64,000 nucleotides of DNA from Meandrina meandrites (lineage: Eukaryota; Cnidaria; Anthozoa; Scleractinia; Meandrinidae), in assembly GCA_963693305.1 (NCBI GenBank), contig OY855916.1, positions 11,760,092 through 11,824,091 on the forward strand, given 5' to 3'. Under the pieces are notes generated by a model, which was not told the origin of the DNA, searched no databases, and worked only from the letters and a program-made list of their open reading frames with translations. Numbering within the stretch: position 1 is the first letter of the stretch; the number at the start of each line of letters is the position of its first letter. Of the stretch, positions 13,201 to 26,200 are shown piece after piece. A program made the translations under genes and the position numbers.

Positions 13201-16200
13201 AAGTACCAAGAAGTGAGAAATAACTTAATATTTGGCATGACCTACTTTGAAATTTAATAAGGCCTGCCTAATGCAAACTGAAACTAGGTATCCCAGGTGT
13301 GAGTTCTAGAACCATAATTATACCGGATACTAGGTACATATAAGCACAAGGCAACACAATTTGAAAGCGCAAATAAATTTAGTTTTAAACTTGTTAAGAC
13401 AAAACAAGATGGTGACATAACTGTGCCATACAAGTTTACAAAATCCTATGGGCAACCAAGTTGGTGCCACACAACTAAAATCACCCAATGCATACAACAA
13501 CTTCAAAAGAACCACAGAACACATTATACCTCTAATCCAACATCAGAACGCACATACAGTCTTGTTTCAGGGCTAGTCAACAGATAAAGTAATGTGGCCA
13601 TCAAAGATTCATTGAATTTCTGCATCTGTTGAGAAAAGGTCAATCTGGTTTAATATGACATCCTGTAAATTTCTCTTCTGACCATTCACCAGTACTCACT
13701 GTACCTGGTACTACTCTTACAAATATTTACATCGCCTAATATTAATCATAAAGATATACTATTAGATTGAAAATTATGTTATGTGCCTGCCCAGTTTGTG
13801 CAGCTTCTTTTTTTCTGAAAAAAGCATATTAATAGTTTTAATTTTAAGACCTAACTTACTTGATCTACCACATGGAACAACAACAAGCAACTCATTTATT
13901 AAATTTAATTATGCCTGCCAGACAGAAGAAAAACATGCAGCTTTAAACATTCTCTGGACATGTAACTTTAAACATGGACAGGCCTACTGGCTGAATGAGA
14001 GCATCTATCATTCTAAGGACACATGGCAAGGTGCCAAATGAGAAAATAAAATAAATAAACAGAGCTACCTTATACAAGTTTCATTTTTAAGTTAAGTAAA
14101 AAGAAGAACATACCTGTGAATCTAACACATTTCTAATAATGGTGTTGATCCCACCACAGTATGATGCTGTTGTGATGTTCTTTATAGCTGTGTATCAAAA
14201 CAAAATCAACAGACATTTGATGGTTTAACTAATATGCTTAATGGTTTGATTGTAACTGATTGAAACTCTGATCTGGCAGGCAATGATCATGTTCTGCAGG
14301 TAGACTAGGAAATTTACTGACGGCACTTAATGTCCAGGTCTTATTGCAGCAAGAAACATTTCCTTGCATGATTGATCACATAAAAAAATATGTTAAATAA
14401 ATCAAGATTCATAATTTAAATGCGGAAATGCAATTTGCATCTAGTTAGTTTTATAGGCCATAGAAAGAAAATGAACGAAACAAGATGTAAGTCAAAAGCC
14501 ACTGTGGGATGGAAGAGGGAGACCAGTCAAACATCAGCTGTTCAGAAAGTGATTTCCTCTAAAAAGAGAGTTCTCCAAAATACAGCTGTTTGTTCTGATA
14601 AAATTAGCTGAAAAACTTGAGACCATTAAGGTAGCAATGCAGACACTAATAAATACACTTAAAATAATTACTGAGTAACAACAACAGAAAGAATATACTA
14701 AATTACCTAATTCACAGAGGGTGGCAACACAAGCTTTTCGTAGCCTATCAGCATCATCACCTTCATCATTGCCAACTGACACAAGAGTGGCTGCTACGGA
14801 CATTGGGCACAACTGAGGACTAACAGCTATCACCTAGCAAGGAAAATATATCATCCTGATGTAAATCATTCCTTTCACACCGTCTTAACTGCAAACATTT
14901 GGGGTAATTAGATGATGATATATAACATATGAAAGATAACGTCAAAAATCTGAACATTAATGAAAGCCACTTATAGTTACAGACCTTACGAATGAATCTC
15001 AATGCCTGAACACGCTCCACCTCATATGCATGAATCATATCCATTGACCTAAAACATGTGATAAAAATAAATCCTCATTTACACTGTGTAGTGGTAATAA
15101 AAATAATTGTCTTAAGTACAACTTACATGTACCACAAAAAGGATAAACTTCAAGTGGAATTAGAGTCTGAAAAATGGTTGTTAATTCAGACTTGAATTAT
15201 TTGTTGTAGCCTCAAAAAGTGTCTCACAGTACTACAATGTATGTAAAGTCCAACCTTCCATAAGCAGACCACTTAAGAACAGAAAAAGTATCCACTTAGG
15301 AAAGAGAGGTGTTCACTCACTCTAACTCAAACCAAAATTGATTTCACCTGGATTTCTGTCATACATTTACTGTAATTTTACCCTTGGTAACTAGAACCCT
15401 CGATAATTCAACCCACACGCTAACTCCAAGCAATTTTTGTTTTCCTTCAGGTCATTTTCTAAATAATTTTACCCTCCAGAACTCAAACCATGTCTGTCAA
15501 TACATGACAAGTCAAAACAAATAGTGTAGTTGCAGTAGTCCAAAACATAAACCTTATTTTGAAGCAGCGGTGTGAAGTTTTTCCTTTCTTTTGTGTTCCA
15601 CAAATCATGTCAGTTCAGTTCAGGTTCCACTGGTTTTCGTCTTAACTCTTTTTTCAAAATGTCAATAAATCTCTTGGCTCCCTTGAAGTGCAGTGTGCAT
15701 GGCACTTGCATTCCTTCCCCATCTCACATCTCCCCGACATTGTTTTCTTAAAAAACCTGTAATTAAAGGACTTGGCTTTCCTTTGTTATATTTTTCACAT
15801 TATGTTATGTTCTGATTTATACTAATTTAGAGATGTATTGTTTTATTTTCACTCACATTCTCTTTTCTGTAATTAAATTTGATTAAAATGTGCACTGAAT
15901 GAATAGAATTTCCAGTCATTTGTTCTCAACTCCTGACAACTTGACCTTTTCTCAATTTCCTTGAAGGTTTGCGTTATCAGGAGTCGACTGTAGTTTTTAC
16001 CTTTGCCATTAAACATTCAAAACGTTCCAGCGATAACTACTTTACCTGACTATGAAAATGTCAATCCTAAATTCCAGCATTTTACAAAGAGTTTTCTCGT
16101 CAGAAAACAGATGACGAAAGGCCCTCAATCCTGCTGCTCTCAACTCCTTTGCTGTTGAAACTAGTGGCAGCATTAGGCTACAAAATAATGAAAAAAATTC

Positions 16201-19200
16201 AGCTTATTGTAATGTGTGTTATCTTCCAATACCTTTAAGCCAAGTTGTTAGATAAAATATTAGTTTGGTAATTAATTTTTGTTGAAAAAATTTAATGAAG
16301 CCGACATTATACACAAAGTTTGGCAACAAAAAAATTATACAATTAAGTAAAATGGAAATATAACACGCTGTATAAATAGAACACTGTGAACAAGCCATAA
16401 TTTGAAATGTGTAACAAGCTCTTGGACAGGGGGCATAATTCAGTCAACCCTCCTGCAGTGTAAGATCCATTTTTCCAACCTCGCATTGCAGACACTTGAC
16501 CTCCATATTACATCAGACAGTTCAACTGGTCCCAGAGGAACCAGAAAACTGAATTCATATACATGTGTAGACTGCAATTTCTACCTCTATTTCTTTATTG
16601 TAAATAATATATTTTTAGCATTCTAATTATTTTAAGCTGAGGGCCCCAAGTTTCAGATATGTCCAGGATTGAATGCTAATCCGGCTGCAGCAGTTTCGTC
16701 TTTGGCTAGAATCAATGTAAACATTAACAACACACGGCATTCATGGAAAGCAGGCATTTTATTATAATTAATTATCGCATCCTTTCTTAATTGCAACTTA
16801 AATTTATTATGTAAAATAATTATTAAGTAATTTTAAATAAGTATGTATTCTAAGTCCTGATGTTTTTACCGTGTTGAAATAAAGTTACATCAATGAGATG
16901 CACATTCCTCATGATAGGCATCACAAAGTGCCCTCCTTAATAAAATGTCACCAAAACACACCGAATTCCGTCAAATATCAAGTAATATGGAAATGCCAAA
17001 TAACTCAGTCAAACATGAAGTACTTATTAAACAATACTTGCATTCAATCCTGGACATAAGTGCCAAGTTTATCAGTAACTTAAGTTACTGTCACGGGTCA
17101 CCCTCATTAAATAAAGTCTTTCACTTCACTTCACTTCACCTCTATACCACAGGCACCTCTGTAAAATACAGACACTGAATTCTGCCACTTTGGCATCAAA
17201 ACTTTCAGGGCTTACATGTACATGTACACATGTGGTCAGTTAACAACACATTCATTACAAGTGATTTTAAAAATCACAATTATTTATTCATGAGAGGGTG
17301 TTCCTTAGAGTGTTTCAATGGTACATGTCAGTGGCGGATCCAGACCTTCAGTTATGGGGGGGGGGGGGGGGGGGGGAGGGAGAGTGCATTTGAAGGCTTG
17401 ACTATGAATGTTGAATGCTGGGAGATAATTAAGGCAGTGCACAGAAAATGTGCCAGTGCTCAAACTTAACAGTCGTCCACTCATCCAAAACGAGTAAAAA
17501 CTGCCCAAAACGAGTAGTTTTTTTGCCACCAGTCCTCTGGATGAGTAAAGTTACAGTTCTCCAATAAATAATTGCTTTTGTATTGTACTAAAATGGGCTA
17601 AAAGTAACAAACCAAACGAAGAATTTCCGAAAGCGAATGAATTCTTTCACTGAATTCTTTCTTTGGAGGAAAGCAAGATCAAGAAATCAACACAACACCT
17701 ACAATGCTCGCTGAAGCTCCAACCAAAAGAACACAGAAGTTTCAGGAATCATGGAAAGAAAGGTACAAATGGCTCCAGTTTGATGAAAAAGAAGTGTTTA
17801 GCGAGTTTTGCAGGGAATTTCCAAATGGAAAAATCAAACAATAATCGGAACAATATGATCGGAACAAATAACTTTCAAACTGACAGCTTAAAGGCACAAC
17901 AAGGCCAGTGAAGGGCACACTATGAGCTCGTAGGCCAAACGTGCAAGTGAGAGACCAAGGGAGCAAAGACCCTTGCCTACTGCATTGATACTTGTATAGC
18001 TATGTACAACTAAATTTGCAAATTAAATAGTTGTGTTTAATTACTTGATCATGGTTTGCCGTGTATTTACCTGGAGGCGCAAATTACATAATTCATTACC
18101 CGTGGGAAAAATGTAATAAAAGAGTGACCAGTAGCTTTGCTCCTGGGACCAGTGAAATTCTAAGCCTACTGGTCCAGTGGAGCACTAATGCGCTATTTCT
18201 GAAAAAATAAGGGGGGGGGGGAGCCCTTTCCCCTGGATCTGCCACTGCATGTACATGTATCACTCCTTAAAGGGACTCAGTAGCATAATTTTATTGCATA
18301 ACCCTAGCATCACTGTGCAAATGAAAGATGTCACTTCACTTATCACAATGCTACGTTTCTACACTGTAAGTACCAAACTATCTGCTTGCACATACACTCA
18401 GGGCGGACTATATCTAAAGTATGACCAGTTTATTTTTATTACTGCTTTTTATGTGTGTTGGAGAGGGTAGCAGGGTGGTGTTCAAGCGTTTCTGGCGTTG
18501 AAAAAAATTCTCCCAGAAGAAACATCTTGGGTGAATTTGGACAGGAGCTATGTGGTTAAGAGTACAGTCAATTTAAATTTGTTTACCACTTAATGATGTC
18601 TTCCAGAGAGTAACCAAGATTTGCATTCTCACCAACATTTTGAATTAACTGTCGAAAAAAATTGAAAGTATGCATCAAATTTGAGTCACATGTGCAATAT
18701 AGTTTATGAACAATGGTGTTCTTTGCCTTTCAGATTGTTCATAGCCAGCAAATACCACAAACGTTCACGGATAAGCCACACACTGAATTCAGCAACTCAT
18801 ATTCTGAAAAAAGTTTGTTTTCAAGAAAAAAATCCAAGTCAAGTCTTAAGAAGTCTTCTTCATCAAACATTAACTCAATGAAACAGAAAATACTTCAAAC
18901 TCTTACCCACAATTTTAGCTCTTTAATAGATTAAACATCATGTCCACCAACTTTGACATACATGTATGATTAATCTTTTTCTGGTATATGTTGACAGGTA
19001 TTTCTTCATCCAACACAGTTTTTCCATAGAACTTTGTTTGACAACAAGAACATGTTTGTTGTTTCCTTCGTCAAACATTTGTAGCTTTGTAACCAGGCAT
19101 TAGATCATTTAATGGACGGACTGAAATTTCCAGCAGCTTTCCAAAATGCTCTCACAGACAAGCTGCACCCCAAGTTTCGAATATAATGATTTTTGGTAAA

Positions 19201-22200
19201 AAGGTGCAGCTTATCTGCAAGTGTTTATGGTAATAGGAAGTGTATATTAAGCAACAACAACTGAAATCAAACTACGTAGTAGATTAATAAGCAGTATGAT
19301 ATCCCTGCACCCACATTGTACATACAATCACCAAGTTCTGCATGTCATGCACATGCAAGAATTTAAACCATAATCAAAGTTTCTGTTTGGAATGTACTGC
19401 AGCATGGCAAACTGGTTTGAATTCGTGCGAATGATCACAGCGACAAAATGGGTTAAAGCAGCATTGTTGCAGCATGTGAAAACTTCTGCTACAAGTCGCT
19501 GTGACATAAATTAACCAATGGGAGAGCATCATGTATTCACTGGTCTGCCATATTGAATTAGAAAACTAGTTCACATTCCTCCTCATCCAAAATCACTGTG
19601 GGTACACTGAAAAAGCGTCTTGTCACAGTGACTTGTTTTGGAAGCAGTACACACAGAGTGACTTTGCGCCTAGTGTATCTCGGCCTTTAAGCCACTGTAA
19701 CCCCCCTCCCCCCCTACTAAACTAAACTACTAAACTACTAAACTACTGTTAGTGGTGTTCATAATACAGTACAATGTACACATTTGTTAAATATACCTTT
19801 GTGAAGTTGTTAATGTAGCCCATCCGTTTGACTGTTGACATCATTTCTTTGGTGGTGATTTGATACAGAAGGTCTTTCATGTTGTCAGCTGGATCTACAA
19901 AAATAGACAAGTTATGAAATACATTCCATGGCAATGACTGCACTTAGCCCAGAGTATCCCAAACTGTTGGAACTTATCCCAGTTTCTGTCAACTATATGC
20001 AACAGTATCACTTCTCTGAGACGACCAGGATGCTAGTCCATGGGAGAGTACAGTCTCATGCCCAATAACACAACATAATGGTCCCAGCCAGCAAGCAAAC
20101 ACAGACTACTTGATCTTGTGTCTAGTGTGCTGCTAACCATTAGTCCACCACTGACACCTCCCGCTTTTTTAATGATAAGGATACAGGGTATTTGTTGTTA
20201 ATATCATTGAAATGATAAAAGCAGAACAATGCATCTCTTGCCAAGATCAGATTCCTATCTAGACTATTTCTAATCCTAGTGATGCAATGGAAGGTGCGGT
20301 GGCTTAATGGTTAGCATGCTGGACTCAGTTTCATAAAGCATCTTCAGATAAAGTGCGATTTTGTGCAACTGTTTTCTGTGTTCCTAAGGATTTTTTTGCA
20401 CTGGCATTGTGTTTCCCATAAGTACTCTTGGTTCCACCGTTGGCTGATTTATCCAACAGAATGCAAGACAACCTTCTGGAACACAGGGAACGGTTGCAGA
20501 AAATCCCACTTAAGGTCATTCCCCTGAAATAGAACTGAACATAGATTTTCAACCAAACTTTGCCTATTGGTTGATTACCTAAAGGAAACTTAAATTTTGA
20601 AATAAAAAAGGGGGGTCACCACATTCGTTTAGGAGTGGGAAGACCTTGTATTTACCACATAATTCCTTATAATTCCATAATTTGCGAATACTGGCAAAGT
20701 ACACGTTTTCGGTGATAATCTTTTTTTCAAACATAGAAATTGATCTGTATTCATTTTATAGAAAGAGTTTGATCATTACACCCAAAATACGTGAAAAATT
20801 GATAGGTTCCCATACTCGTTTACGAGAAATCGACGATTTATTTCTCTCGCAGACTAAGTTGCATAGAAAAAAGCCGCCATTTTGTTTATGTACGCATGCT
20901 AATAGCACAAGAAATTGTGCGCAGTAAGGATGTGCAATGCAAAACAGCGGAATGACCTTTGTTAATCTTAAGTTACCTTATGCAACCAAATCATCTGGGG
21001 GAATGAGCCCTAGCTGGGATCATTTTATTGTACACTTGGGCAAGACACTTTACTCTCACAGTGCCTCCTTTAACTTACGTGTATAAATGGGCACCAGCAA
21101 CCCTGCAATGTACTAACATCCCATCCAACAGAGAGAAGAAAAACTCCTATTTACTTAGCACTATAGAAACCAGGATGAGCTCCAGCCAGTGCAGACTAAC
21201 TTATCAAGCAACCATATTCAGTTGGGCTGGAGAAAAAAATCAAGTGTTTCAGCTCATTCTTAAACACTTAGTTCAGGGAGTAATGCATAATTTGAGAAGT
21301 TTAATAAGTTGTTCTCCTGCAGTTATGTAGTTACACTGTATTATGAAGTGAGGTCGGAAACGTTTCTTCTGACAATATACTCACAACTTGATTTCAGTTC
21401 AAAAAGAAACGGGTTTTCAATTGGCTAAACTCACTGATACAGATGACAGAACTCGATCGATCTCACTCACCATGTGTTCTTCGAAAACACGACACATCCC
21501 ATAATGTTTTCAAAACAGTTCCCAGTCCTAACCGTGCATGGGCTGGTGACGCCTGACTAATCTTACAACATTTGCTTAAACCAAGTCTAAGGTGACACGA
21601 TTACATTTGCATAACTTCAATCTCGACAGTGATGTTGTATTTGTTTTAACGTTTCTTATTTACTTTTACCGTACTTAAACAGGATCTATTTAAACTAGCT
21701 TTAGCTTAATCCTATGCAGATGTCCCAGGATAAATATTAATAAATAAATAGTTAATAAACAACTAAACAAACAAACAAGATGCTCAAATTTATAATACAA
21801 AATGCAGTCAAAACTTGTTATTTTCTTTCCCTGAATGTGCCTTCCTATTAATACTAAAATGGGTATTTGAGTCCAGTACCGTACTCTGATAAAATGTACA
21901 TCACTGATTAGGTTCCAAAACTAAGGTAACTAGTTGTTTCACCATATATCAACTGGTGTACTCCAATAAAGTCTAAAAGACCCCAACTTGGTATTACTAC
22001 ACCAGCCTGGGTGAATATTTTTCGTTCTTGAAATGTGAGCAAATGGTGATTTTAAAAGCGAACTGCCCATTGGCATAACTACACATTGGCGAAATGACCA
22101 TAAACTGTTCTAAATTGTTCAACACTGTTTACCCACTGGCAAACAAAAGTGAAGCCTTTTGATTACATTCCAAATGGATATTTGTACTCAACTATCAGAC

Positions 22201-23057
22201 AAAAATCTAAATCCACCTAAACACTCTTGAATGTATACCAAAACCACAACCTTACAAGTTATGTATTTAACTTGGAATATTTAATATGATATTGTGTGCT
22301 CAGTTGGAGGCAGCACTTCACTGTCAAATATCAACCAAACAGTTGGCCAACAAACATCTGACAGATGGCCGGCAGACAACCAACAGTCAGGCGACAGTCA
22401 CCACCAGACTACCGATAGTCAGTGGAGGGGAGCTGTTGTTCAAAATTACCAAAACATTGCTGGGTATTGTGCAGCTTGATTGAGCACTTTTATCTTAAAC
22501 AGCAGGGTGTTTCAGTTTGTAAACAATCATTCTTGAATTTCCAGGCACTTATAATTGGATGGTTTCCTTTAATAGACTGTTTCTCAATACAGACTAACAG
22601 CTTTACTTTATAATGAACTGCACTGGCGATTAAGTTCAAACTCTTTTACGAATAATAACAAACGCGCCAATATTCGAAAAAGCTCTCACTGTGTATTATT
22701 TGTGTTGCAAAAACCACAGGGGTTGAAACCCTGGTCAATGATCAACCATTCTAGAACAAAAACCATGCCAATACAAACACACAACTGAAATTTATTGATC
22801 TATTTCAAACATAACCGGTTTGTTCGATGTAAGCTTATGTCCAAACATTAATTAGCATAACATGAGAGTCAAACATTTCCAAACTCTCTGACTCATTGGC
22901 TAGGAACTTACCGCGGCTGAGATCGAGCGGGCTTGGTTCGTCAAGGTTTTCATACCTCCCGCCTGCAAAAAATGACTAGCAAATTAGCTGGCTCTACAAC
23001 AAACTTTCTAGGTAACATTGCTAAGACCTTACCCGGGCCTGAAAAATTCCTCCTCAT
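1..23057 (-). CDS. RICTOR: RICTOR, mTORC2 subunit (5' part, 26 exons, continues past left edge)
   Basis: Scaffold subunit of mTOR complex 2, which phosphorylates AKT/PKC-family kinases. Coding exons in transcript order: 23057-23033, 22962-22912, 19894-19797, 18648-18587, 16177-16046, 15048-14985, 14833-14707, 14187-14114, 13625-13530, 13026-12959, 12093-12026, 10519-10437, 8695-8608, 8322-8232, 7759-7693, 7354-7274, 6440-6384, 5873-5845 (tentative), 5534-5435, 4839-4786, 4708-4637, 4488-4447, 3792-3733, 3089-3043, 2009-1874, 1289-1230. All have AG/GT borders and phases add up to 644 residues. Hallmarks matching RICTOR: PLDLSR near the N-terminus, INNFTK, EVERVQALRFIRK, DSWKLSEGFVAEEAK, SVRATILLGELLH, NLLYFYKPSSQ. 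Only the N-terminal helical (armadillo-like) half is present; no further exon was found in 1-1229. The start follows from the short first exon MRRNFSGPG, which splices in phase to the conserved segment. Shares its upstream region with the KEAP1 gene. Confidence 0.93.
909..1055. mobile_element. Palindromic miniature element, copy 1
   Basis: 147 bp with ends GGCCCCAGTTGTTCAAAGGG and CCCTTTGAACAACTGGGGCC, an exact inverted pair. The interior is made of alternating TATCCACTGGATAG and CTATCCAGTGGATA motifs, so the whole unit can fold into a long hairpin. Confidence 0.88.
8762..9053. repeat. Minisatellite, about 35-bp unit
   Basis: About eight imperfect units of AATGTTAAAGGGTCTTGGTC followed by ACACCAGTGTCACAC. 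It lies in RICTOR intron 12. The open frame across it (68 codons) is a repeat by-product. Confidence 0.85.
9351..9935. repeat. Tandem duplication, about 280-bp units with 303-bp period
   Basis: Blocks starting ACAACTTCTGTGTTGAATGA at 9352 and 9655 share CATACTGACGACATA-like, GATACAAGGTCAAACG, AATCTAATAAAACACATCAA and GAGTATTT strings in the same order, with scattered substitutions. It lies in RICTOR intron 12. Confidence 0.85.
10590..11626. mobile_element. TTAA-flanked DNA element, about 1.03 kb
   Basis: Ends GGTATCAGCACTGGC and GCCGGTGCTGATACC are inverted repeats flanked by TTAA on each side. An inner inverted pair around CGTAGTTTCAGCCCC (11229) and GGGGCTGAAACTACG (11337) adds a hairpin. 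It lies in RICTOR intron 11. No transposase frame. Confidence 0.78.
17329..18247. mobile_element. hAT-like non-autonomous element
   Basis: Ends CAGTGGCGGATCCAG and CTGGATCTGCCACTG are inverted repeats, each followed inward by a poly-G tract on the plus strand (17356-17377 and 18211-18221). CAGTG...CACTG ends are typical of hAT elements. The flanks read GTACATGT and, 3 bp beyond the right end, GTACATGT, so an 8-bp duplication is possible but offset. It lies in RICTOR intron 4. Confidence 0.65.
18753..19232. mobile_element. TA-flanked DNA element, shorter relative of 54818-55686
   Basis: The left end CCACAAACGTTCACGGATAAGCC and right end GGTGCAGCTTATCTGCAAGTG match the longer copy, as do inner blocks (AAGTCTTCTTC, TTGACAGGTATTTCTTCAT, AACCAGGCATTAGATCA). 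About 390 bp of the interior is missing. It lies in RICTOR intron 3. Confidence 0.75.
20293..21200 (+). mobile_element. SINE copy split by an unidentified 0.66-kb insertion
   Basis: The tRNA-like head GTGGCTTAATGGTTAGCATGCTGGACT (20299-20325) is cut off after GGACT. The expected continuation GAGCCCTAGCTGGG, then TTGGGCAAGACACTTTACTCTC and CATCCCATCCAACAG, resumes at about 21005. The intervening 20326-20990 is foreign to the SINE; I found no clear inverted ends for it. It lies in RICTOR intron 2. Confidence 0.6.
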
Positions 23058-23241
23058 GTCGAAATCGATGCACAATCGCCACTACTGTGGCTCGATGGTG
23101 GTTTCCTCAACAGCGCATGTGCAGTAGAAAGCGCCCGTATTTGAACAGCGGCTACCACCAATCATTATACAAACAGAAGCCACAACAAAAAAAATATACA
23201 TTGAGGATATTGTACAATTTGGTGTTGTATTTCTCTTTATA
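23058..23241. promoter_or_regulatory. Probable bidirectional promoter between RICTOR and KEAP1
   Basis: Only 184 bp separate the two divergent start codons, so both 5' UTRs and core promoters must lie here or overlap. An NRF1-like GCGCATGTGC lies at 23113-23122 and a CCAAT box at 23158-23162. No TATA box is placed convincingly for either gene. The promoter role is inferred from geometry. Confidence 0.55.
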
Positions 23242-26200
23242 ATGGATCCCATGGAACAGAATGTTTTCTTAGAGGAACATATGAAATTAACATTTGGTGT
23301 TATGAACGATTTGCGAAAGAGGAAAGAATTATGCGATGTTGTTCTTCGTGTTGGGGAACTGGAGATTCATGCACATAGAGTTGTTTTAGCCTCTTTCAGC
23401 CCATATTTTTATGCCATGTTTACAAATGACGTAGTGGAAAGTCGCCAAAACAGTATAACATTGAAGTCAATGGATCCAAGAAGCGTGGAACTTTTGATCG
23501 AATTTGCTTACACGGCGCAAATAAAGATCACTGAAGAAAATGTACAATATGTGTTACCTGTGGCTTGTATATTACAAATTTGCCAAGTTAGAAAGGCTTG
23601 TTGCGACTTTTTACAATCACAACTTGATCCGTCCAACTGTATTGGTATAAAAGACTTCGCGGAGATTTACGGTTGCGTTGATTTAACCAAAGCAGCTGAA
23701 AAGTTTATGTTTCGTCACTTTTTGGAAGTGTCAGAATGTGAGGAGTTTGAAAACTTATCCAAGGATAGACTGATTGATTTTATTAGTCGTGATGAACTAT
23801 TTGTCAAGTCTGAAGATGAGGTGAGGTTAGAGTCTCATCCTTAATCATTTCCGGTTACATTACCACTGCTATCTTCTCAGACTTAACAAAATGTATAATT
23901 ATAACAAAATTCTCGAATCTGATTGGTTATCCTTTATGTCATTTTCAAACAATATCTTACATGAAACCCATTCACAACAAATAACCAGTTAATAAATTTC
24001 TTGAGTGCAAAATAATTCCATATGAAAACATGCATGGATGTATTTGTCCATGGACATTATCCGTTTTGTAGACTATCAGCAGTCCCTTTTTTCAGCCGTC
24101 CTAAAATGAAATCTTGCCAATCACTTTAGTAATGACAACATGCCTGAGCATAAGCCAATCATAATTTGCATTCGCCATTGTGAGAGCAATGCATGATTCA
24201 AACCCTGTTGGCAGTCCCTTTTTTAATTTGCACATCTCCCTCACAGATCTTCCAGGACCATTTTTCAACTTGCACTCTTTTTGCACTTGTTCCTTGCATT
24301 GGCAGAATAAGAATAAATGGACTGGCCATAGTTTATCTGTAGTGAGAAGTCAACAGTTTTCTGCGAGAAGGCAGACTCCTCTTTCCTGCCTTGGAGGTTT
24401 TAACCAAAAAATGCATACTGATGATATACTCAACATGTGCTTTAAAACAATGAGGACTAATGACACACACAGTGCGTTATCTTTGCGAAAATGGATAGAT
24501 TGAAATTAGATTGCACAGGAACAAAACTTACAGTGAACTGATTTCATGATGAGACATTCAAATTATTATGTTGAAGTACACAGTGTAGATAATATCTACA
24601 TTGTGTACATTATATACAATTAAGAATATCATGATGAAACCAGAGGTGTTTGAAAGAGGGTGGTCAATGAGGGTGGGTCCTCTCTTACTTGAAAAAGAGA
24701 AAATGAGCTTGAGTAAAGATGGGTGGAGAGAGGTGGCACAATATTTTCACCCCTTTCGTCATTATATTTCTGAGCAAAAAGTGGGGGACTGGACACCGGG
24801 AGCCCCTCCCATATCACTGATGGTCTAGATACTCAGTCTCAGATAGTCTCTTATCGTTTTACATCACATACTAGGTTCTGGCGGCCCTGTTAAGATGGGT
24901 GACATATGACCTAAAGAAGAGAACTCAAGAACTAAAGGATCTCCTGAGCTATATTCGAGTGCCTTTTGTTTCCAGCTCATATCTCAAGTCGCTCATCCAG
25001 TGTTGTGAGCAAGGGCTGAGGTCAGAGTTCAAACAAGTTTTGATTGAAGCCTTTTCAGTAAGTAGCTTTAATTTGAGACGATATAAACTAATACAACAGA
25101 CAGATACTTGTACACTGCAAAATATTTATTTTCCTTTTGATTTTAGGATAGATTAGATCAATAAGATCCATCAGCTCCTTCAAATAACTTGTTATACACT
25201 GCCATGTTGCATTTACTATAAGTCAGATGTTATGGATTTATAACCTTTGAGGATTGAAATAAGTGACAGGTGTGCTATACAGAGATGTCCTGGAAGTAAA
25301 TATCGCACATCTGCAAACTGATGACCCTTCCTCACTCCGAAGCTAGTGAGATTTAATTTCTGAGTTGGTACTCCTGCCAGTATATAGCTGACAATTTACT
25401 ACACAGTAGGGCTACAGTGGGTGCAGTTGGATCAGGAATACACACTATACCATTGAGGCTCAGAGGCACGTAGAATACACACTATACCATTGAGGCTCAG
25501 AGGCATGTATCTAGCCTGTTTACCTGCTGGATATGAGGCATATTAAGCACAAAATATCATGTTAGGTTGTGCCTCATACCTGTTGTGTGAAGCAGACATT
25601 GTTGGATAAATCAGGGACAAAGTTCAATATACATTTATTAACTAAAGGACAAAAGTTAACTTGTCTTAATTATTTTTCTTGACAGGATACAAAGAGGGTC
25701 TCCACTACCAGTGCAATTCATAAGAGACGCCCCCCTGGTCCTACTGTAATGTTTTTTGCTGGGGGGTACCTTAGGAGATCACTTGATTTTCTGGAGTGTT
25801 TTGATCCTCTGACTCTAAGATGGACAATTCTGTCTCCACTCTCTGTCCCCAAGAGTGGATTAGGAGCTGCCTATATTGGTAAGTGATTTATTTATTAAAT
25901 AATGGTTTTATCAGTAGCAATTCAATTTTCCCACATTGTGTTAGGTTTAGGCATGTTATTGTTATATTAATTTCACTGCCTTACCACATTCACAGATAAC
26001 ATGCTGTTTATTATTGGTGGTCGCAATAACACCTCATCTGGGAATATTGACACTGCCTCTGTGACTGTAGCCAGCCCAGTCTGCGCGCGGTCAAGATTCG
26101 CGCCATTTTCGGTCACGTGACCAGTTTGTTTAACCAGCGTGGTCTTATAGTTTTGACTCAAGTTTATCGAAGGATTTATCGCTCGTTTAGCGTGTTTTCC

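Noticed and set aside
17305..17529. Poly-proline frame on the minus strand
   Set aside because: Produced by the poly-G tract at the end of the hAT-like element.
22286..22613. Overlapping short plus-strand frames upstream of KEAP1
   Set aside because: They lie in RICTOR intron 2 on the opposite strand, lack splice-linked partners and show no recognisable protein features.
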